From contig NZ_CP061169.1 in the NCBI RefSeq assembly GCF_011751765.2, positions 682,001 through 746,000 on the forward strand: a stretch of 64,000 bases of DNA, given 5' to 3'. Both the position numbers and the translations under genes were made by a program. This document shows positions 55,494 to 64,000 of the stretch, piece by piece. The notes under the pieces were generated by a model. It was not told the origin of the DNA, did no database searches, and saw only the letters and a program-made list of their open reading frames with translations. Position 1 is the first letter of the stretch, and every line of letters starts with the position of its first letter. This DNA comes from Paramicrobacterium chengjingii (lineage in GTDB: Bacteria > Actinomycetota > Actinomycetes > Actinomycetales > Microbacteriaceae).

Positions 55494-56978
55494 TTAGAGG
55501 TCGCGGCGGCTGGAGCCAACGACGTCGCCGGCCTTCCAGTCCTCCCAGCCTTCGCGTCCGGCCATGAACTCCTCAATCTCTTCCTTCGTCGCCTCGAGCT
55601 TCGGATCGTGCTTGAGGTAGTGCTTTGTCTCCCGGGCAACGAGGCCAGAAAGAATCAGCAGACCAAGCAGGTTCGGCAGCGCCATGAGCCCGTTCATGAC
55701 GTCGGAGAACGCCCACACCACGCCGAGCTGCACAGTGCAGCCAACGAAGACGATCAGCGAGAACACGATGCGGAACGGCATCACGGCCTTGCGGCCGAAG
55801 AGTCGTTCGATGTTGCGCTCACCGTAGTACGACCAGCCGAGGATCGTCGAGAACGCGAACATCACGAGGGCTATCGTCACGACCCAGTGGCCCCATTCGC
55901 CGGGAAGCCCGTTCGTGAACGCCTCTCCCGTCATAAGCGCCGCAGAGATCTGCTCGCCTGTTTCGGGGTCGACGGCTTTCCACGCTCCGGTCGTGACGAT
56001 GACGAGACCGGTCATGGTGACGACGATGATGGTGTCGATGAACGTCTGGGTCATCGATACGAGGCCCTGACGGACCGGGTGGCTCGTCTGGGCCGCCGCC
56101 GCAGCGATGGGAGCCGAACCAAGGCCGGATTCGTTGGAGAACAGCCCGCGGGCGGTTCCGTATTGAATCACGATGATGATCGCAGAACCGGCAAATCCCC
56201 CAGCCGCGCTCGTTCCCGTGAACGCCTGCGAGAAGACCTCGCCGAGGGCAGCGGGCAGCTGTCCGACGTTGACGATCAGAATGTAGAGAGCAGCGGCAAC
56301 GTAGAAGATGATCATGATCGGAACAAATCCGGCGGTGACACGGCCGATTGATTTGATCCCGCCGACGAGCACGAGCAGCGCGAGCACAGTCAGCGTGACA
56401 CCGGTCACCCACGTGGGCACGTTGAAGCTTGATTCCACGTTCGACGCGATGGAGTTTCCCTGCGTCATGTTGCCGATACCGAAGCAGGCGATTGTCGCGA
56501 AGATTGCGAACATCAGGCCGAGCGTCTTGCCCAGCGGGCCCTTGATGCCGCGCGCGAGATAGTATTGCGGCCCGCCCGACTTCTCGCCTGCGGCATCCGT
56601 TCCCCTGAATCGAACGCCGAGGTATGCCTCCGTGTATTTCGACGCCATGCCAACGAGGCCGGTGACCCACATCCAGAAAAGGGCGCCGGGCCCGCCGATG
56701 GCGATGGCCGTGGCAACACCGACGATGTTTCCCGTTCCCACGGTTGCCGCCAACGCGGTGGTCAGCGCCTGAAATTGCGAGATATCACCTTCACTGCCCG
56801 CATCTTTGCGTTTCAGGATGCCGAGGCGCAGCGCGGCACCGAGCTTGATGAACTGCAGCCCGCCGAGCCTGATTGTGAGATAGATTCCCGTTCCGATGAG
56901 GAGGGGGATGAGGACGAACGGTCCCCAGACGATTCCGCTGATGAATTTCAGGCCCTCTTCAAACCAAAGCAAGTCCAT
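55494..56978 (-). CDS. Sodium:alanine/glycine symporter (AGCS family)
   Basis: 494 residues, about eleven membrane segments. Takes up alanine or glycine with sodium. The family motif TALAATVGTGNIVGVATAI is present near residues 72-90, and GGPQYYLARGI and SNESGLGSAPIAAAAA follow. The cytoplasmic C-terminus is acidic. ATG at 56978 with TGGGAGAAGC upstream (on the minus strand). It lies convergent to glmM. Alanine uptake would feed the alanine racemase at the right edge, but that link is only contextual. Confidence 0.92.
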   Translation of the reverse strand: MDLLWFEEGLKFISGIVWGPFVLIPLLIGTGIYLTIRLGGLQFIKLGAALRLGILKRKDAGSEGDISQFQALTTALAATVGTGNIVGVATAIAIGGPGALFWMWVTGLVGMASKYTEAYLGVRFRGTDAAGEKSGGPQYYLARGIKGPLGKTLGLMFAIFATIACFGIGNMTQGNSIASNVESSFNVPTWVTGVTLTVLALLVLVGGIKSIGRVTAGFVPIMIIFYVAAALYILIVNVGQLPAALGEVFSQAFTGTSAAGGFAGSAIIIVIQYGTARGLFSNESGLGSAPIAAAAAQTSHPVRQGLVSMTQTFIDTIIVVTMTGLVIVTTGAWKAVDPETGEQISAALMTGEAFTNGLPGEWGHWVVTIALVMFAFSTILGWSYYGERNIERLFGRKAVMPFRIVFSLIVFVGCTVQLGVVWAFSDVMNGLMALPNLLGLLILSGLVARETKHYLKHDPKLEATKEEIEEFMAGREGWEDWKAGDVVGSSRRDL

Positions 56979-57050
56979 GCTTCTCCCATCTGTGCGTCAG
57001 TGCACGATGGCCCCCATCCTATGGGGCAATGAGAGCCCGCCGGAAGAGCT

Positions 57051-57386
57051 TTATGCGCGTGCCGCGCGACGTGATTTCTGCCACGCCCAGAACCGCGACA
57101 GCATCCGCTTCAGCCACCCGGAGAGGCGCCGGGCCCACCGAAACTCGGTGCCGAGAATCGCCAGACCGAGAAAGACAATGAGCCATCCCGGCCCGGGAAG
57201 CGGCACGAGAACGAGCCCGAGAAGGACGATAACAGTACCGAGCGTGCCGATCGTCACACGATAGGCGTGGTGAAGACGAGGATGCTTCACCAGCCACCCG
57301 CGGATGCGTCGCATCAGCCGCCGCGCCGGGCGGTCGGGATTCTCCGCGCGAACGATATCGCGAGAGATCTCGGTCTGGTACGTCAT
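57051..57386 (-). CDS. PGPGW family (TIGR02611-like) membrane protein
   Basis: 111 residues. Two close membrane helices (about 40-60 and 66-85) flank the hallmark LPGPGWLIVFLGLAILGTEF. Both ends are basic. Function unknown; the family is widespread in actinobacteria. A TACTCT box 7 nt before the ATG suggests a leaderless transcript. Confidence 0.85.
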   Translation of the reverse strand: MTYQTEISRDIVRAENPDRPARRLMRRIRGWLVKHPRLHHAYRVTIGTLGTVIVLLGLVLVPLPGPGWLIVFLGLAILGTEFRWARRLSGWLKRMLSRFWAWQKSRRAARA

Positions 57387-57393
57387 GTTCGCC

Positions 57394-57399
57394 AGAGTA
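57394..57399 (-). promoter_or_regulatory. -10 box TACTCT (minus strand), candidate leaderless promoter
   Basis: On the minus strand TACTCT lies 7 nt before the ATG at 57386, with no Shine-Dalgarno sequence. Confidence 0.5.
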
Positions 57400-57432
57400 G
57401 GGGCGGATGCTGGAGATGCCCCGAATGCTCGA

Positions 57433-58389
57433 TCAGATCTTGCGCAGCAGAACCTTGCTCACCGTGTGGTCGCGCTCTTTGCGCAGGACGAGCTTGGCGC
57501 GGGCGCGAGTGGGGCGGATGTTCTCGCGAAGATTGGGTTCGTTGACTTCCGTCCAGAAATAGCGCGCCTTGTCGCGAGCCTCCTGCTCGCTCAACTCGGC
57601 GAACACGTTGAAATATGAGTTGGGGTTGCTGAATGCTCCCCGCTGCAGTGTCATAAAGCGCTCTTCGAACCAGTGCGCAATGTCATCAGTGCGCGCATCC
57701 ACGTAAATGCTGAAGTCGAACAGATCGGCGATCGTGAGGTGACCGGCGAGTGCCGGCTGCAGCACGTTGAGCCCTTCGACGATGAGCACATCGGGGCGGC
57801 GCACCACAATGCTCGCGTCGGGAACGATGTTGTACTGCATGTGCGAGTAGAACGGCGCGCGCACCTCGTCGGCACCCGACTTCACTTCGGTGATGAAGCG
57901 CAGCAGCGATCGGCGGTCGTAGGCCTCGGGAAAGCCTTTGCGATGCATGATGCCGCGGCGCTCGAGCTCTTCGTTGGGATAGAGAAACCCGTCTGTCGTG
58001 ATGAGCTCGACGCGGGGAGTGTCGGGCCAGCGCGCCATGAGTTCGCGCAGCAGTCTGGAGACCGTTGACTTTCCGGCAGCGACCGAGCCCGCGACGCCGA
58101 TGACGAACGGCGTGCGTGCCGAGGACTCGCCGAGAAACGATTGGGTTGAGTCGTGCAGCTTCTTCGCATTCGCCACGTACAGGCTGAGCAGACGGCTGAG
58201 CGGCAGGTACACTTCGGCGACTTCTGCGATGTCCATGCGGTCGCCAAGGCCCCGGAGCTGCACGATCTCAGCATCCGTCAACGGGTTCTGCATGTTCGGT
58301 GCAAGACTCGCCCAGCGTGCGCGGTCGATCTCGACAAACGGCGTTGTGTGCACGGGGGTTGAACCGGTGGCTGTGCGACTGAGCGACAT
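57433..58389 (-). CDS. coaA: Type I pantothenate kinase
   Basis: 318 residues. Phosphorylates pantothenate, the first committed step to coenzyme A. The P-loop is GVAGSVAAGKSTVSR (about 100-114); TTDGFLYPN, RKGFPEAYDRR and VEGLNVLQ follow. ATG at 58389 is chosen: a TAAAAT box lies 8 nt upstream and the in-frame extension upstream is unrelated. It lies between glmM and glmS, a neighbourhood common in actinobacteria, though here with inserted genes on both sides. Confidence 0.95.
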   Translation of the reverse strand: MSLSRTATGSTPVHTTPFVEIDRARWASLAPNMQNPLTDAEIVQLRGLGDRMDIAEVAEVYLPLSRLLSLYVANAKKLHDSTQSFLGESSARTPFVIGVAGSVAAGKSTVSRLLRELMARWPDTPRVELITTDGFLYPNEELERRGIMHRKGFPEAYDRRSLLRFITEVKSGADEVRAPFYSHMQYNIVPDASIVVRRPDVLIVEGLNVLQPALAGHLTIADLFDFSIYVDARTDDIAHWFEERFMTLQRGAFSNPNSYFNVFAELSEQEARDKARYFWTEVNEPNLRENIRPTRARAKLVLRKERDHTVSKVLLRKI

Positions 58390-58397
58390 GTGACCAC

Positions 58398-58403
58398 ATT
58401 TTA
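58398..58403 (-). promoter_or_regulatory. -10 box TAAAAT of coaA (minus strand)
   Basis: TAAAAT on the minus strand lies 8 nt before the coaA ATG; no ribosome-binding site is present. Confidence 0.5.
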
Positions 58404-58546
58404 CGCAGGTTGCGCCGTGGATTCGTTCCGCCGGCACATCGCCCGTCTGTTGTATCGTGCTCTATTCACGTCGTGCTATCGGTGTTATTGTCCGAATTGA
58501 CGGCGGCAACACAAGGGCCACGGCCGTGGTCGGAGGGGGAGCGGTC

Positions 58547-59557
58547 GTGCTTGACACGAACACCGACGGAGTCGATCAGCGCGTCTCGACAGGTGAACTG
58601 CCCAGTTGGGAACGCGTCGACGAACGTGTCTTCGAGGCGTACGAACGAAACATTGCCGATGACCGCGGGCACGTTGCCGACTACATTCCCGAGCTTGCCG
58701 CAGCCGATCCGGCTCAGTTTGGCATTTGCATCGCGGATGTCGACGGCGGCATCCACATGGCGGGAGATGCCGAGGTCGAATTCACCATACAGTCCATCTC
58801 GAAGGCATTCGTTTATGCGCTGGTCTGCAACGAGTTCGGGCACGCTGACGTTGGACGACTCGTCGGGGTGAACAATACGGGCATGTCCTTCAACTCGGTG
58901 ATGGCCATTGAACTGAACGATGGGCATCCGATGAATCCCATGGTGAATGCGGGCGCGATAGCGACAACAGCGCTCATGCCGGGGGAGACTCACGCCGAGA
59001 AATGGGAGAACGTGCGTACCGGGCTCTCGGCATTTGCCGGCAGGCAGCTGGCGATGGACGGTGACGTCTACCGATCCGAGGCAGGGACCAACACCCGCAA
59101 CGAGGCGATCGCGAAGCTGTTGAAGAGCTACGGTCGCGTCACTGGAGACTCGACGGGCATCGTCGACATTTACACCCGCCAGTGTTCTCTTCGCGTGAGC
59201 GCGAAGGATCTGGCGATTATGGGAGCCACTCTTGCCGACGGCGGGGTGAACCCTGTGACGAAGCAACGGGTTGTTTCACCGATCGTCTGCCGCGACACAC
59301 TCGCCGTGCTGGCGGCGAGCGGAATGTACGAGCGCTCGGGGGAGTGGATGTTCGAGATCGGATTGCCCGGGAAGTCCGGTGTCTCGGGCGGCATCGTGAC
59401 AGTTGCGCCAGGAAAAGGTGCACTCGGCACATTCTCGCCCCGGCTCGACTCGGCGGGGAACAGCGTGCGCGGGCAGAAGGCAACTGCCTTTCTTTCACGT
59501 TCACTCGGTTTGAATATTTTCGCTTCCGATAGTGAAGGAGAGAGGCATGACGTCTGA
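58547..59557 (+). CDS. glsA: Glutaminase
   Basis: 336 residues. Hydrolyses glutamine to glutamate and ammonia; it has a beta-lactamase-like serine fold. The catalytic Ser and Lys are in IQSISKAFVY, and NPMVNAGAIAT, GDSTGIVDIYTRQCS and GLPGKSGVSGG are conserved. The GTG at 58547 is chosen because GGAGGGGGAG precedes it; the in-frame ATG at 58457 adds ~30 residues outside the family. The last 11 bases overlap the MFS gene, so the two are likely coupled. Confidence 0.93.
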   Translation: MLDTNTDGVDQRVSTGELPSWERVDERVFEAYERNIADDRGHVADYIPELAAADPAQFGICIADVDGGIHMAGDAEVEFTIQSISKAFVYALVCNEFGHADVGRLVGVNNTGMSFNSVMAIELNDGHPMNPMVNAGAIATTALMPGETHAEKWENVRTGLSAFAGRQLAMDGDVYRSEAGTNTRNEAIAKLLKSYGRVTGDSTGIVDIYTRQCSLRVSAKDLAIMGATLADGGVNPVTKQRVVSPIVCRDTLAVLAASGMYERSGEWMFEIGLPGKSGVSGGIVTVAPGKGALGTFSPRLDSAGNSVRGQKATAFLSRSLGLNIFASDSEGERHDV

Positions 59558-61175
59558 GCAGAAGGTTGCGACCGTGGAAAAGGCTTCATGGGCGCCGCTT
59601 GTCGGCTTGTTTCTCGCCCAGGTGCTCATGTCGTTCAACGTTGCCGTGCTGCCTGTCTCGCTCGGGGGCATGGTCGAGGACTTCGGAGTGCCGCCAACGG
59701 TCGTCAGCTCCACCATCGTCACCTACGGGGTCGCGGTTGCGGCCCTCGTCATGGTCGGGGCAAAGCTGGGACAGCGCGTCGGCTGGGTGCTCATTTTCCG
59801 TATTGTCGTCGTGATTTTTGCGTGTTCCTCCGTCATGATGCTCGTGTCACCGAGCGTCGGCTGGGCAATCACCGGTCAGGCTCTTGCTGGAGCGTCGGCA
59901 GCGATCATCGTTCCCGCACTTGTCGCGCTCATTGCTGAGAACTACAAAGGAACTCAGCAGGCGACGGCGATCGGATCACTCGGTTCGGCTCGTGCGATCT
60001 CCGGGGTGAGCGCGTTCCTGATCGGCGGCGCACTGGGAACGTTTATCGGATGGCGTCCGGTTTTCATCATCGTTTTTGCGCTCGCCGTCGCGGTGTTCTT
60101 CTTCAGTTTCCGCCTGCGCAGCGATCGGGGCAATGCCTCCGTGCGGATCGATGCCGTCGGGGCTGTATTCATTGGTGCTGCCATTATTCTGCTGACTGTC
60201 GGCTTCAACAATCTCAATGCATGGGGCGTTCTCACCGCCCGCCCGACTGCCCCATTGTCGGTGCTTGGACTCTCGCCCGCGATCGTGATGGTGGTGTTGG
60301 GGCTCATCCTCGGACAGTGCTTCTTTCTCTGGACACGGCGTCGCTCGAGGCGCGGCCTCGCACCGCTCGTGAGCCTCGCCGTTCTCGGTTCGAGCAAGGA
60401 GCGTGCGGCCGTATATGCAATGTTCATCGTCGTCGCCCTCGAAGCTGCATTGAACTTCACAGTGCCGCTGTACATTCAGATCGTGCAGGGACGCACACCG
60501 CTCGATACGTCGCTAGCGATGCTGCCGTTCAACCTCACCGTGTTCATCGTCGCTACGCTCGTGGTGCGGTTCTACAAGAAATACAGCCCGCGCGCCATCG
60601 GCGTGTTCTCCTTTTCGTTGACCACGATCGCGCTTGTGTGGCTCGCCTTCGTCGTGACCAACAACTGGGAGACCATTCCCACGATCGCGGGACTGATCGT
60701 GTTCGGCATCGGACAAGGTGCGTTGGTGACGCTTGTGTTCAACGTGCTGGTCACTGCTTCCCCGAAGGAAGCCGCGGGTGATGTGGGATCCGTGCGCGGA
60801 ACGACTCAGAACCTCGCGTCCGCTGTGGGCACCGCTCTTGCGGGAGCGATGCTCGTGACCATTCTTGGCCTCAACATCGGTCAGGCTGTGGCGAACAACG
60901 TCGAGCTCCCGCAGAACCTCGTCGATCAGGTAGATCTTGACGACGTCAACTTCGTCAGCAACGATCAGCTGCGCGAGGTGCTGGGCGCAACCGACGCCAC
61001 TGCGCAGGAGGTGGACCGCGCCGTCGAGATCAACGCCGAAGCCCGCCTGCGCGCGCTGAAGCTCGGCCTACTGCTCCTTGGTGGGATCAGCTCGATAGCG
61101 ATCGTGCCAGCCACGAGGCTGCCAAAGTATCGGCCGGACGAGATCCCGGCCCCGGACAACGTCGAATCTCGGTAG
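59547..61175 (+). CDS. MFS transporter (DHA2-like, 14 helices)
   Basis: 542 residues, 13-14 hydrophobic segments. The N-terminal GLFLAQVLMSFNVAVLPVSL and the helix-5 region GSARAISGVSAFLIGGALG resemble DHA2 drug:proton antiporters. A hydrophilic loop of ~60 residues near 435-500 precedes the last helix. ATG at 59547 follows GAAGGAGAG and overlaps glsA by 11 bases. Substrate unknown; the coupling to glutaminase suggests glutamate, glutamine or another metabolite, but drug efflux is equally possible. Confidence 0.8.
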   Translation: MTSEQKVATVEKASWAPLVGLFLAQVLMSFNVAVLPVSLGGMVEDFGVPPTVVSSTIVTYGVAVAALVMVGAKLGQRVGWVLIFRIVVVIFACSSVMMLVSPSVGWAITGQALAGASAAIIVPALVALIAENYKGTQQATAIGSLGSARAISGVSAFLIGGALGTFIGWRPVFIIVFALAVAVFFFSFRLRSDRGNASVRIDAVGAVFIGAAIILLTVGFNNLNAWGVLTARPTAPLSVLGLSPAIVMVVLGLILGQCFFLWTRRRSRRGLAPLVSLAVLGSSKERAAVYAMFIVVALEAALNFTVPLYIQIVQGRTPLDTSLAMLPFNLTVFIVATLVVRFYKKYSPRAIGVFSFSLTTIALVWLAFVVTNNWETIPTIAGLIVFGIGQGALVTLVFNVLVTASPKEAAGDVGSVRGTTQNLASAVGTALAGAMLVTILGLNIGQAVANNVELPQNLVDQVDLDDVNFVSNDQLREVLGATDATAQEVDRAVEINAEARLRALKLGLLLLGGISSIAIVPATRLPKYRPDEIPAPDNVESR

Positions 61176-61216
61176 CACCGAACCGCGTCGCGGGTCGGCA
61201 CTCAGGAATCTGCCCA

Positions 61217-61222
61217 TAAACT
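61217..61222 (+). promoter_or_regulatory. -10 box TAAACT of glmS, candidate leaderless promoter
   Basis: TAAACT lies 7 nt before the glmS ATG at 61230 and no Shine-Dalgarno sequence is present. Confidence 0.55.
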
Positions 61223-61229
61223 TGTCACC

Positions 61230-63080
61230 ATGTGTGGAATCGTAGGATACGTCGGCAGCCGTGACAGCATCGACGTTTTGATGAGCGGGCTGAAACGGCT
61301 CGAGTACCGCGGGTATGACTCGGCCGGTGTCGCCGTTATCGGTGCAGACGGCACGCTGAAAACGCGCAAGCGCGCCGGCAAGCTCGCGGTGCTCGCCGAC
61401 GACGTTGCTGAAACCGCGATTCCGGCCAGCACCACAGGCATCGGCCACACGCGCTGGGCAACGCACGGTGGTCCCACCGACGACAATGCGCATCCTCATC
61501 TGAGCGCCGACGGCAAGCTCGCCGTCATCCACAACGGCATCATCGAGAACTTCGCGGCGATTCGCGACGAGCTCGAAGGCCAGGGATTCACATTCTCAAG
61601 CGAGACCGACACTGAGGCGGCGGCGCTGCTGCTCGGACGCGAGTATGCCGAGACCGGTGACCTGCGCGAGGCATTCCAGCGCGTCGTCGGGCAGCTCGAC
61701 GGTGCGTTTACGCTGCTCGCCGTCCACGAAGACGAGCCGGGACTCGTCGTGGGCGCCCGCCAGAATTCACCGCTCGTGATCGGCCTCGGTCAGGGAGAGA
61801 ACTTTCTCGGCTCCGACGTCGCGGCGTTCGTCGAGTACACGCGCTTTGCGCTCGCCGTTGGTGAGGGAGAGATGGTCGCCATCACTCCCGACAACGTTGA
61901 GGTCACCGATTTCGTCGGCAATCCCGTGCAGTCGACGCCGTTCGAGGTGCAGTGGGATGCCGCCGCCGCCGAGAAGGGTGGCTGGACGAGTTTCATGGCG
62001 AAAGAGATCAGTGAGCAGCCGGATGCTGTCGCCAACACGATCCGCGCGCGCATCGGCGCTGACGGTCTCGTGCACGTTCCTGAGCTCGAGGGCCTCGACG
62101 AGCTCTTCCGCGACATCTCCCGCGTGGTGGTCGTCGCGTGCGGAACCGCTTCGTATGCCGGCATGGTCGGTAAATATGCAATCGAGGCGTGGACGCGGCT
62201 TCCTGTGGAGGTGGCTCTCAGCCATGAGTTCCGGTACAGCGACCCCGTCGTCGATTCCAGCACTCTCGTCGTCTCGATCAGTCAGTCGGGCGAGACGATG
62301 GACACGCTCATGGCCGTGAAGTACGCGGCCGAGCGCGGCGCGAAGACGCTCTCGATCTGCAACACGCAGGGTGCGACGATTCCTCGCGAATCTGACGCTG
62401 TCGTCTACACGCACGCCGGGCCCGAAGTTGCCGTCGCCTCGACCAAGGCATTTGTCGCGCAGATCACGGCGCTCTATCTTCTTGGTCTGCACGTCGCACA
62501 TGTGCGCGGCAGCCTGACAAGCGAGCAGATCTCCGACAACACTGCTGAGCTCCAGGCGATCCCTGCCAAGATTGCGGAGGTGCTCACCCAGCACGACGAG
62601 GTGGCGCAGCTTGCTCGTTGGATGAGCGACACACGCTCCGTTCTCTTTCTCGGCCGCAACGTCGGCTACCCGATCTCGCTCGAAGGCGCGCTCAAGCTCA
62701 AGGAGCTTGCCTACATTCATGCTGAGGGCTTTGCCGCGGGCGAGCTCAAGCACGGCCCGATCGCGCTCATCGAGCCGGGGCAGCCTGTGTTCGTCGTCGT
62801 TCCAAGCCCGCGCGGCTCTCAGACAATGCACTCGAAGGTCGTCTCGAACATTCAGGAGATCCGCGCCCGCGGTGCTCGCGTCATCGCGATCGCCGAGGAG
62901 GGCGACGTCGCCGTTCTTCCGTACGCCGACACGGTTGTCCGTGTTCCGCTCGCTGCTCCGCTGTTCGAGCCGCTGCTCTGCGTTGTTCCGACGCAGATCT
63001 TCGCCATGGAGCTTGCGTCGGCGAAGGGCCTCGACGTCGACCAGCCGCGCAACCTCGCCAAGAGTGTGACCGTCGAGTAG
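61230..63080 (+). CDS. glmS: Glutamine-fructose-6-phosphate aminotransferase (isomerizing)
   Basis: 616 residues. Makes glucosamine 6-phosphate from fructose 6-phosphate and glutamine. The N-terminal nucleophile is Cys2 (MCGIVGYVG); the glutaminase domain runs to ~240 and two SIS domains follow (SQSGETMDT, SNIQEIRARGARV). The C-terminus LAKSVTVE is the family ending. No ribozyme or riboswitch fits in the 54 bases upstream; the transcript is probably leaderless. Confidence 0.97.
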   Translation: MCGIVGYVGSRDSIDVLMSGLKRLEYRGYDSAGVAVIGADGTLKTRKRAGKLAVLADDVAETAIPASTTGIGHTRWATHGGPTDDNAHPHLSADGKLAVIHNGIIENFAAIRDELEGQGFTFSSETDTEAAALLLGREYAETGDLREAFQRVVGQLDGAFTLLAVHEDEPGLVVGARQNSPLVIGLGQGENFLGSDVAAFVEYTRFALAVGEGEMVAITPDNVEVTDFVGNPVQSTPFEVQWDAAAAEKGGWTSFMAKEISEQPDAVANTIRARIGADGLVHVPELEGLDELFRDISRVVVVACGTASYAGMVGKYAIEAWTRLPVEVALSHEFRYSDPVVDSSTLVVSISQSGETMDTLMAVKYAAERGAKTLSICNTQGATIPRESDAVVYTHAGPEVAVASTKAFVAQITALYLLGLHVAHVRGSLTSEQISDNTAELQAIPAKIAEVLTQHDEVAQLARWMSDTRSVLFLGRNVGYPISLEGALKLKELAYIHAEGFAAGELKHGPIALIEPGQPVFVVVPSPRGSQTMHSKVVSNIQEIRARGARVIAIAEEGDVAVLPYADTVVRVPLAAPLFEPLLCVVPTQIFAMELASAKGLDVDQPRNLAKSVTVE

Positions 63081-63105
63081 CCATGCGCGAACCAGGTGGT
63101 TTCCG

Positions 63106-63492
63106 ATGATCGTCGGAATCGGCGTCGACCTCGTCGACCTCGCTCGCTTCGAGAGAGCCGTCGATCGAACGCCCCGACTGCGTGAACGCCTGTTCGCTGA
63201 GAGCGAACGGATGCTGCCGCTGCGCTCGCTTGCCGGGCGCTACGCAGCGAAAGAAGCGCTCATCAAGGCACTCGGCGGCTCCGATGGCGTGCGCTGGCTC
63301 GACATCGTCGTCGACAAGACCGACGACGGCGGCCCGTTCTTCACGCTGTCAGGAACGACGGCTGAGGCCGTTGCCGCCCGCGGCATCACTGGGCTGCACG
63401 TCACAATGAGCCACGACGGGGGAGCGGCTATCGCCTTTGTTGTGGCAGAGAAAGTCGCGGATCAGACGGTGATACGGGGAGATCGAACGTGA
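63106..63492 (+). CDS. acpS: Holo-[acyl-carrier-protein] synthase
   Basis: 128 residues. Transfers 4'-phosphopantetheine from CoA to acyl carrier protein. MIVGIGVDLVDLARFERA contains the metal-binding Asp, and GRYAAKEALIKALG the catalytic Glu/Lys. It follows glmS by 25 bases and overlaps alr by four bases (GTGA). CoaA upstream supplies the CoA pathway. Confidence 0.95.
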   Translation: MIVGIGVDLVDLARFERAVDRTPRLRERLFAESERMLPLRSLAGRYAAKEALIKALGGSDGVRWLDIVVDKTDDGGPFFTLSGTTAEAVAARGITGLHVTMSHDGGAAIAFVVAEKVADQTVIRGDRT

Positions 63493-64000
63493 ACGCATGG
63501 CGCGAAGCACACGTGGACCTCGCGGCGATCACCGATAACCTGCGCTCGCTGCGTGCATCGACGCAGGCGAAGAACGTACTGGCCGTCGTGAAGGCGGATG
63601 CCTATGGGCACGGTGCCGTTCCCGTCGCTCAGGCGCTTGCCGACGCGGGCGCCGACATGCTCGGAACCGCCGATATTGAAGAAGCACTTGTTCTTCGCCG
63701 CGCCGGCATCGTCGCGCCGATCCTGTGCTGGCTTCACGGGCCCGACGCAGACTTCTCGGCGGCGATCGCCCAAAACGTCGAGGTGGCGGTGTCGAGCGTT
63801 GCCCAGCTGAACGCCGTCGCCGACGCCGCGCGGCTCGCCGCGGCATCCGACGTCTCTGTGCAGATCAAGCTCGACACAGGACTCAGCCGCAACGGAGTCG
63901 CCCCGGAGGGGTGCGGCGCCGTTTTCGCGCTGGCTGCAGAGCTCGAAGCCGAGCGGCTGATTCGCGTGCGCGGTCTCATGACGCACGTATCCAACACAAG
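63489..64000 (+). CDS. alr: Alanine racemase, 5' part (cut by the window end)
   Basis: About 170 residues are visible and the frame is open at the window edge. PLP enzyme that makes D-alanine for peptidoglycan. The PLP lysine is in AVVKADAYGHG (near residue 35), followed by GTADIEEALVLRRAG and KLDTGLSRNG, all typical. GTG at 63489 overlaps the acpS stop. The catalytic Tyr lies beyond the window. Confidence 0.93.
   Translation, partial: MNAWREAHVDLAAITDNLRSLRASTQAKNVLAVVKADAYGHGAVPVAQALADAGADMLGTADIEEALVLRRAGIVAPILCWLHGPDADFSAAIAQNVEVAVSSVAQLNAVADAARLAAASDVSVQIKLDTGLSRNGVAPEGCGAVFALAAELEAERLIRVRGLMTHVSNT

Noticed and set aside
61176..61229. glmS ribozyme or other riboswitch upstream of glmS
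   Set aside because: Only 54 bases are available and the transcript appears leaderless.
1..64000. tRNA, rRNA, CRISPR arrays, integrases, insertion sequences, replication origin
   Set aside because: None was recognised by reading; a tRNAscan or repeat search could still find a cryptic one, but the gaps are small.

Overview
The window is a chromosomal segment of a high-GC actinobacterium. The family is most likely Microbacteriaceae, judged from codon use, the short-LID adenylate kinase, ribosomal proteins with Ala/Lys/Glu-rich tails, DUF222-HNH and MT0933-type small proteins, and gene order. I cannot name the genus. No rRNA, tRNA, CRISPR array, integrase or insertion sequence was seen.

Layout. 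(1) 1-5577: the end of a DUF58/transglutaminase-like/FHA membrane operon. Its transglutaminase-like domain has lost all three catalytic residues. A conserved unknown gene and a Pro/Gln-rich membrane protein follow. (2) 5593-10260: the str operon (rpsL, rpsG, fusA, tuf) behind a clear promoter. (3) 10396-10602: an orphan MT0933-like antitoxin gene. (4) 11061-24496: the S10 and spc operons, running on through secY, adk, map and an aminodeoxychorismate-lyase-like gene; rpsN is missing from its usual place. (5) 24505-32053: a complete mannitol PTS locus (divergent MtlR-type regulator, lone EIIB, HPr, enzyme I, MtlA, MtlF, MtlD) lying between map and infA. (6) 32190-35314: infA, rpmJ and the alpha operon (rpsM, rpsK, rpoA, rplQ) without rpsD.

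(7) 35509-49763 is a 14-kb accessory block separating rplQ from truA, which are commonly close in actinobacteria. It holds a DUF4436 membrane protein, two large secreted or wall-anchored proteins (one with an LPVTG sorting signal), a Pr6Pr membrane protein, a second MT0933-like antitoxin, an S9 peptidase, a double GNAT protein, an acyltransferase-SGNH fusion, a broken APH-type kinase gene and an intact rifampicin phosphotransferase. (8) 49769-55417: truA, a DUF222/HNH gene, a frameshifted GH25 lysozyme remnant, then rplM, rpsI and glmM. (9) 55494-64000: a sodium:alanine symporter, a PGPGW membrane protein, coaA, glutaminase, an MFS transporter, glmS, acpS and the start of alr.

How it works together: most of the window builds ribosomes and supplies protein export (SecY) and N-terminal processing (Map). 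The right end supplies UDP-GlcNAc precursors (GlmS, GlmM) and D-alanine (Alr) for the cell wall, plus CoA and acyl-carrier-protein activation (CoaA, AcpS). The PTS locus carries its own general phosphotransfer proteins, so mannitol may be a main PTS sugar. Nine monocistronic or first genes (one of them a pseudogene) have a TANNNT box 6-8 nt before the start codon, which suggests leaderless transcripts. Three ribosomal-protein promoters (rpsL, infA, rplM) share a GTGC-containing initiation region at the same distance from the -10 box.
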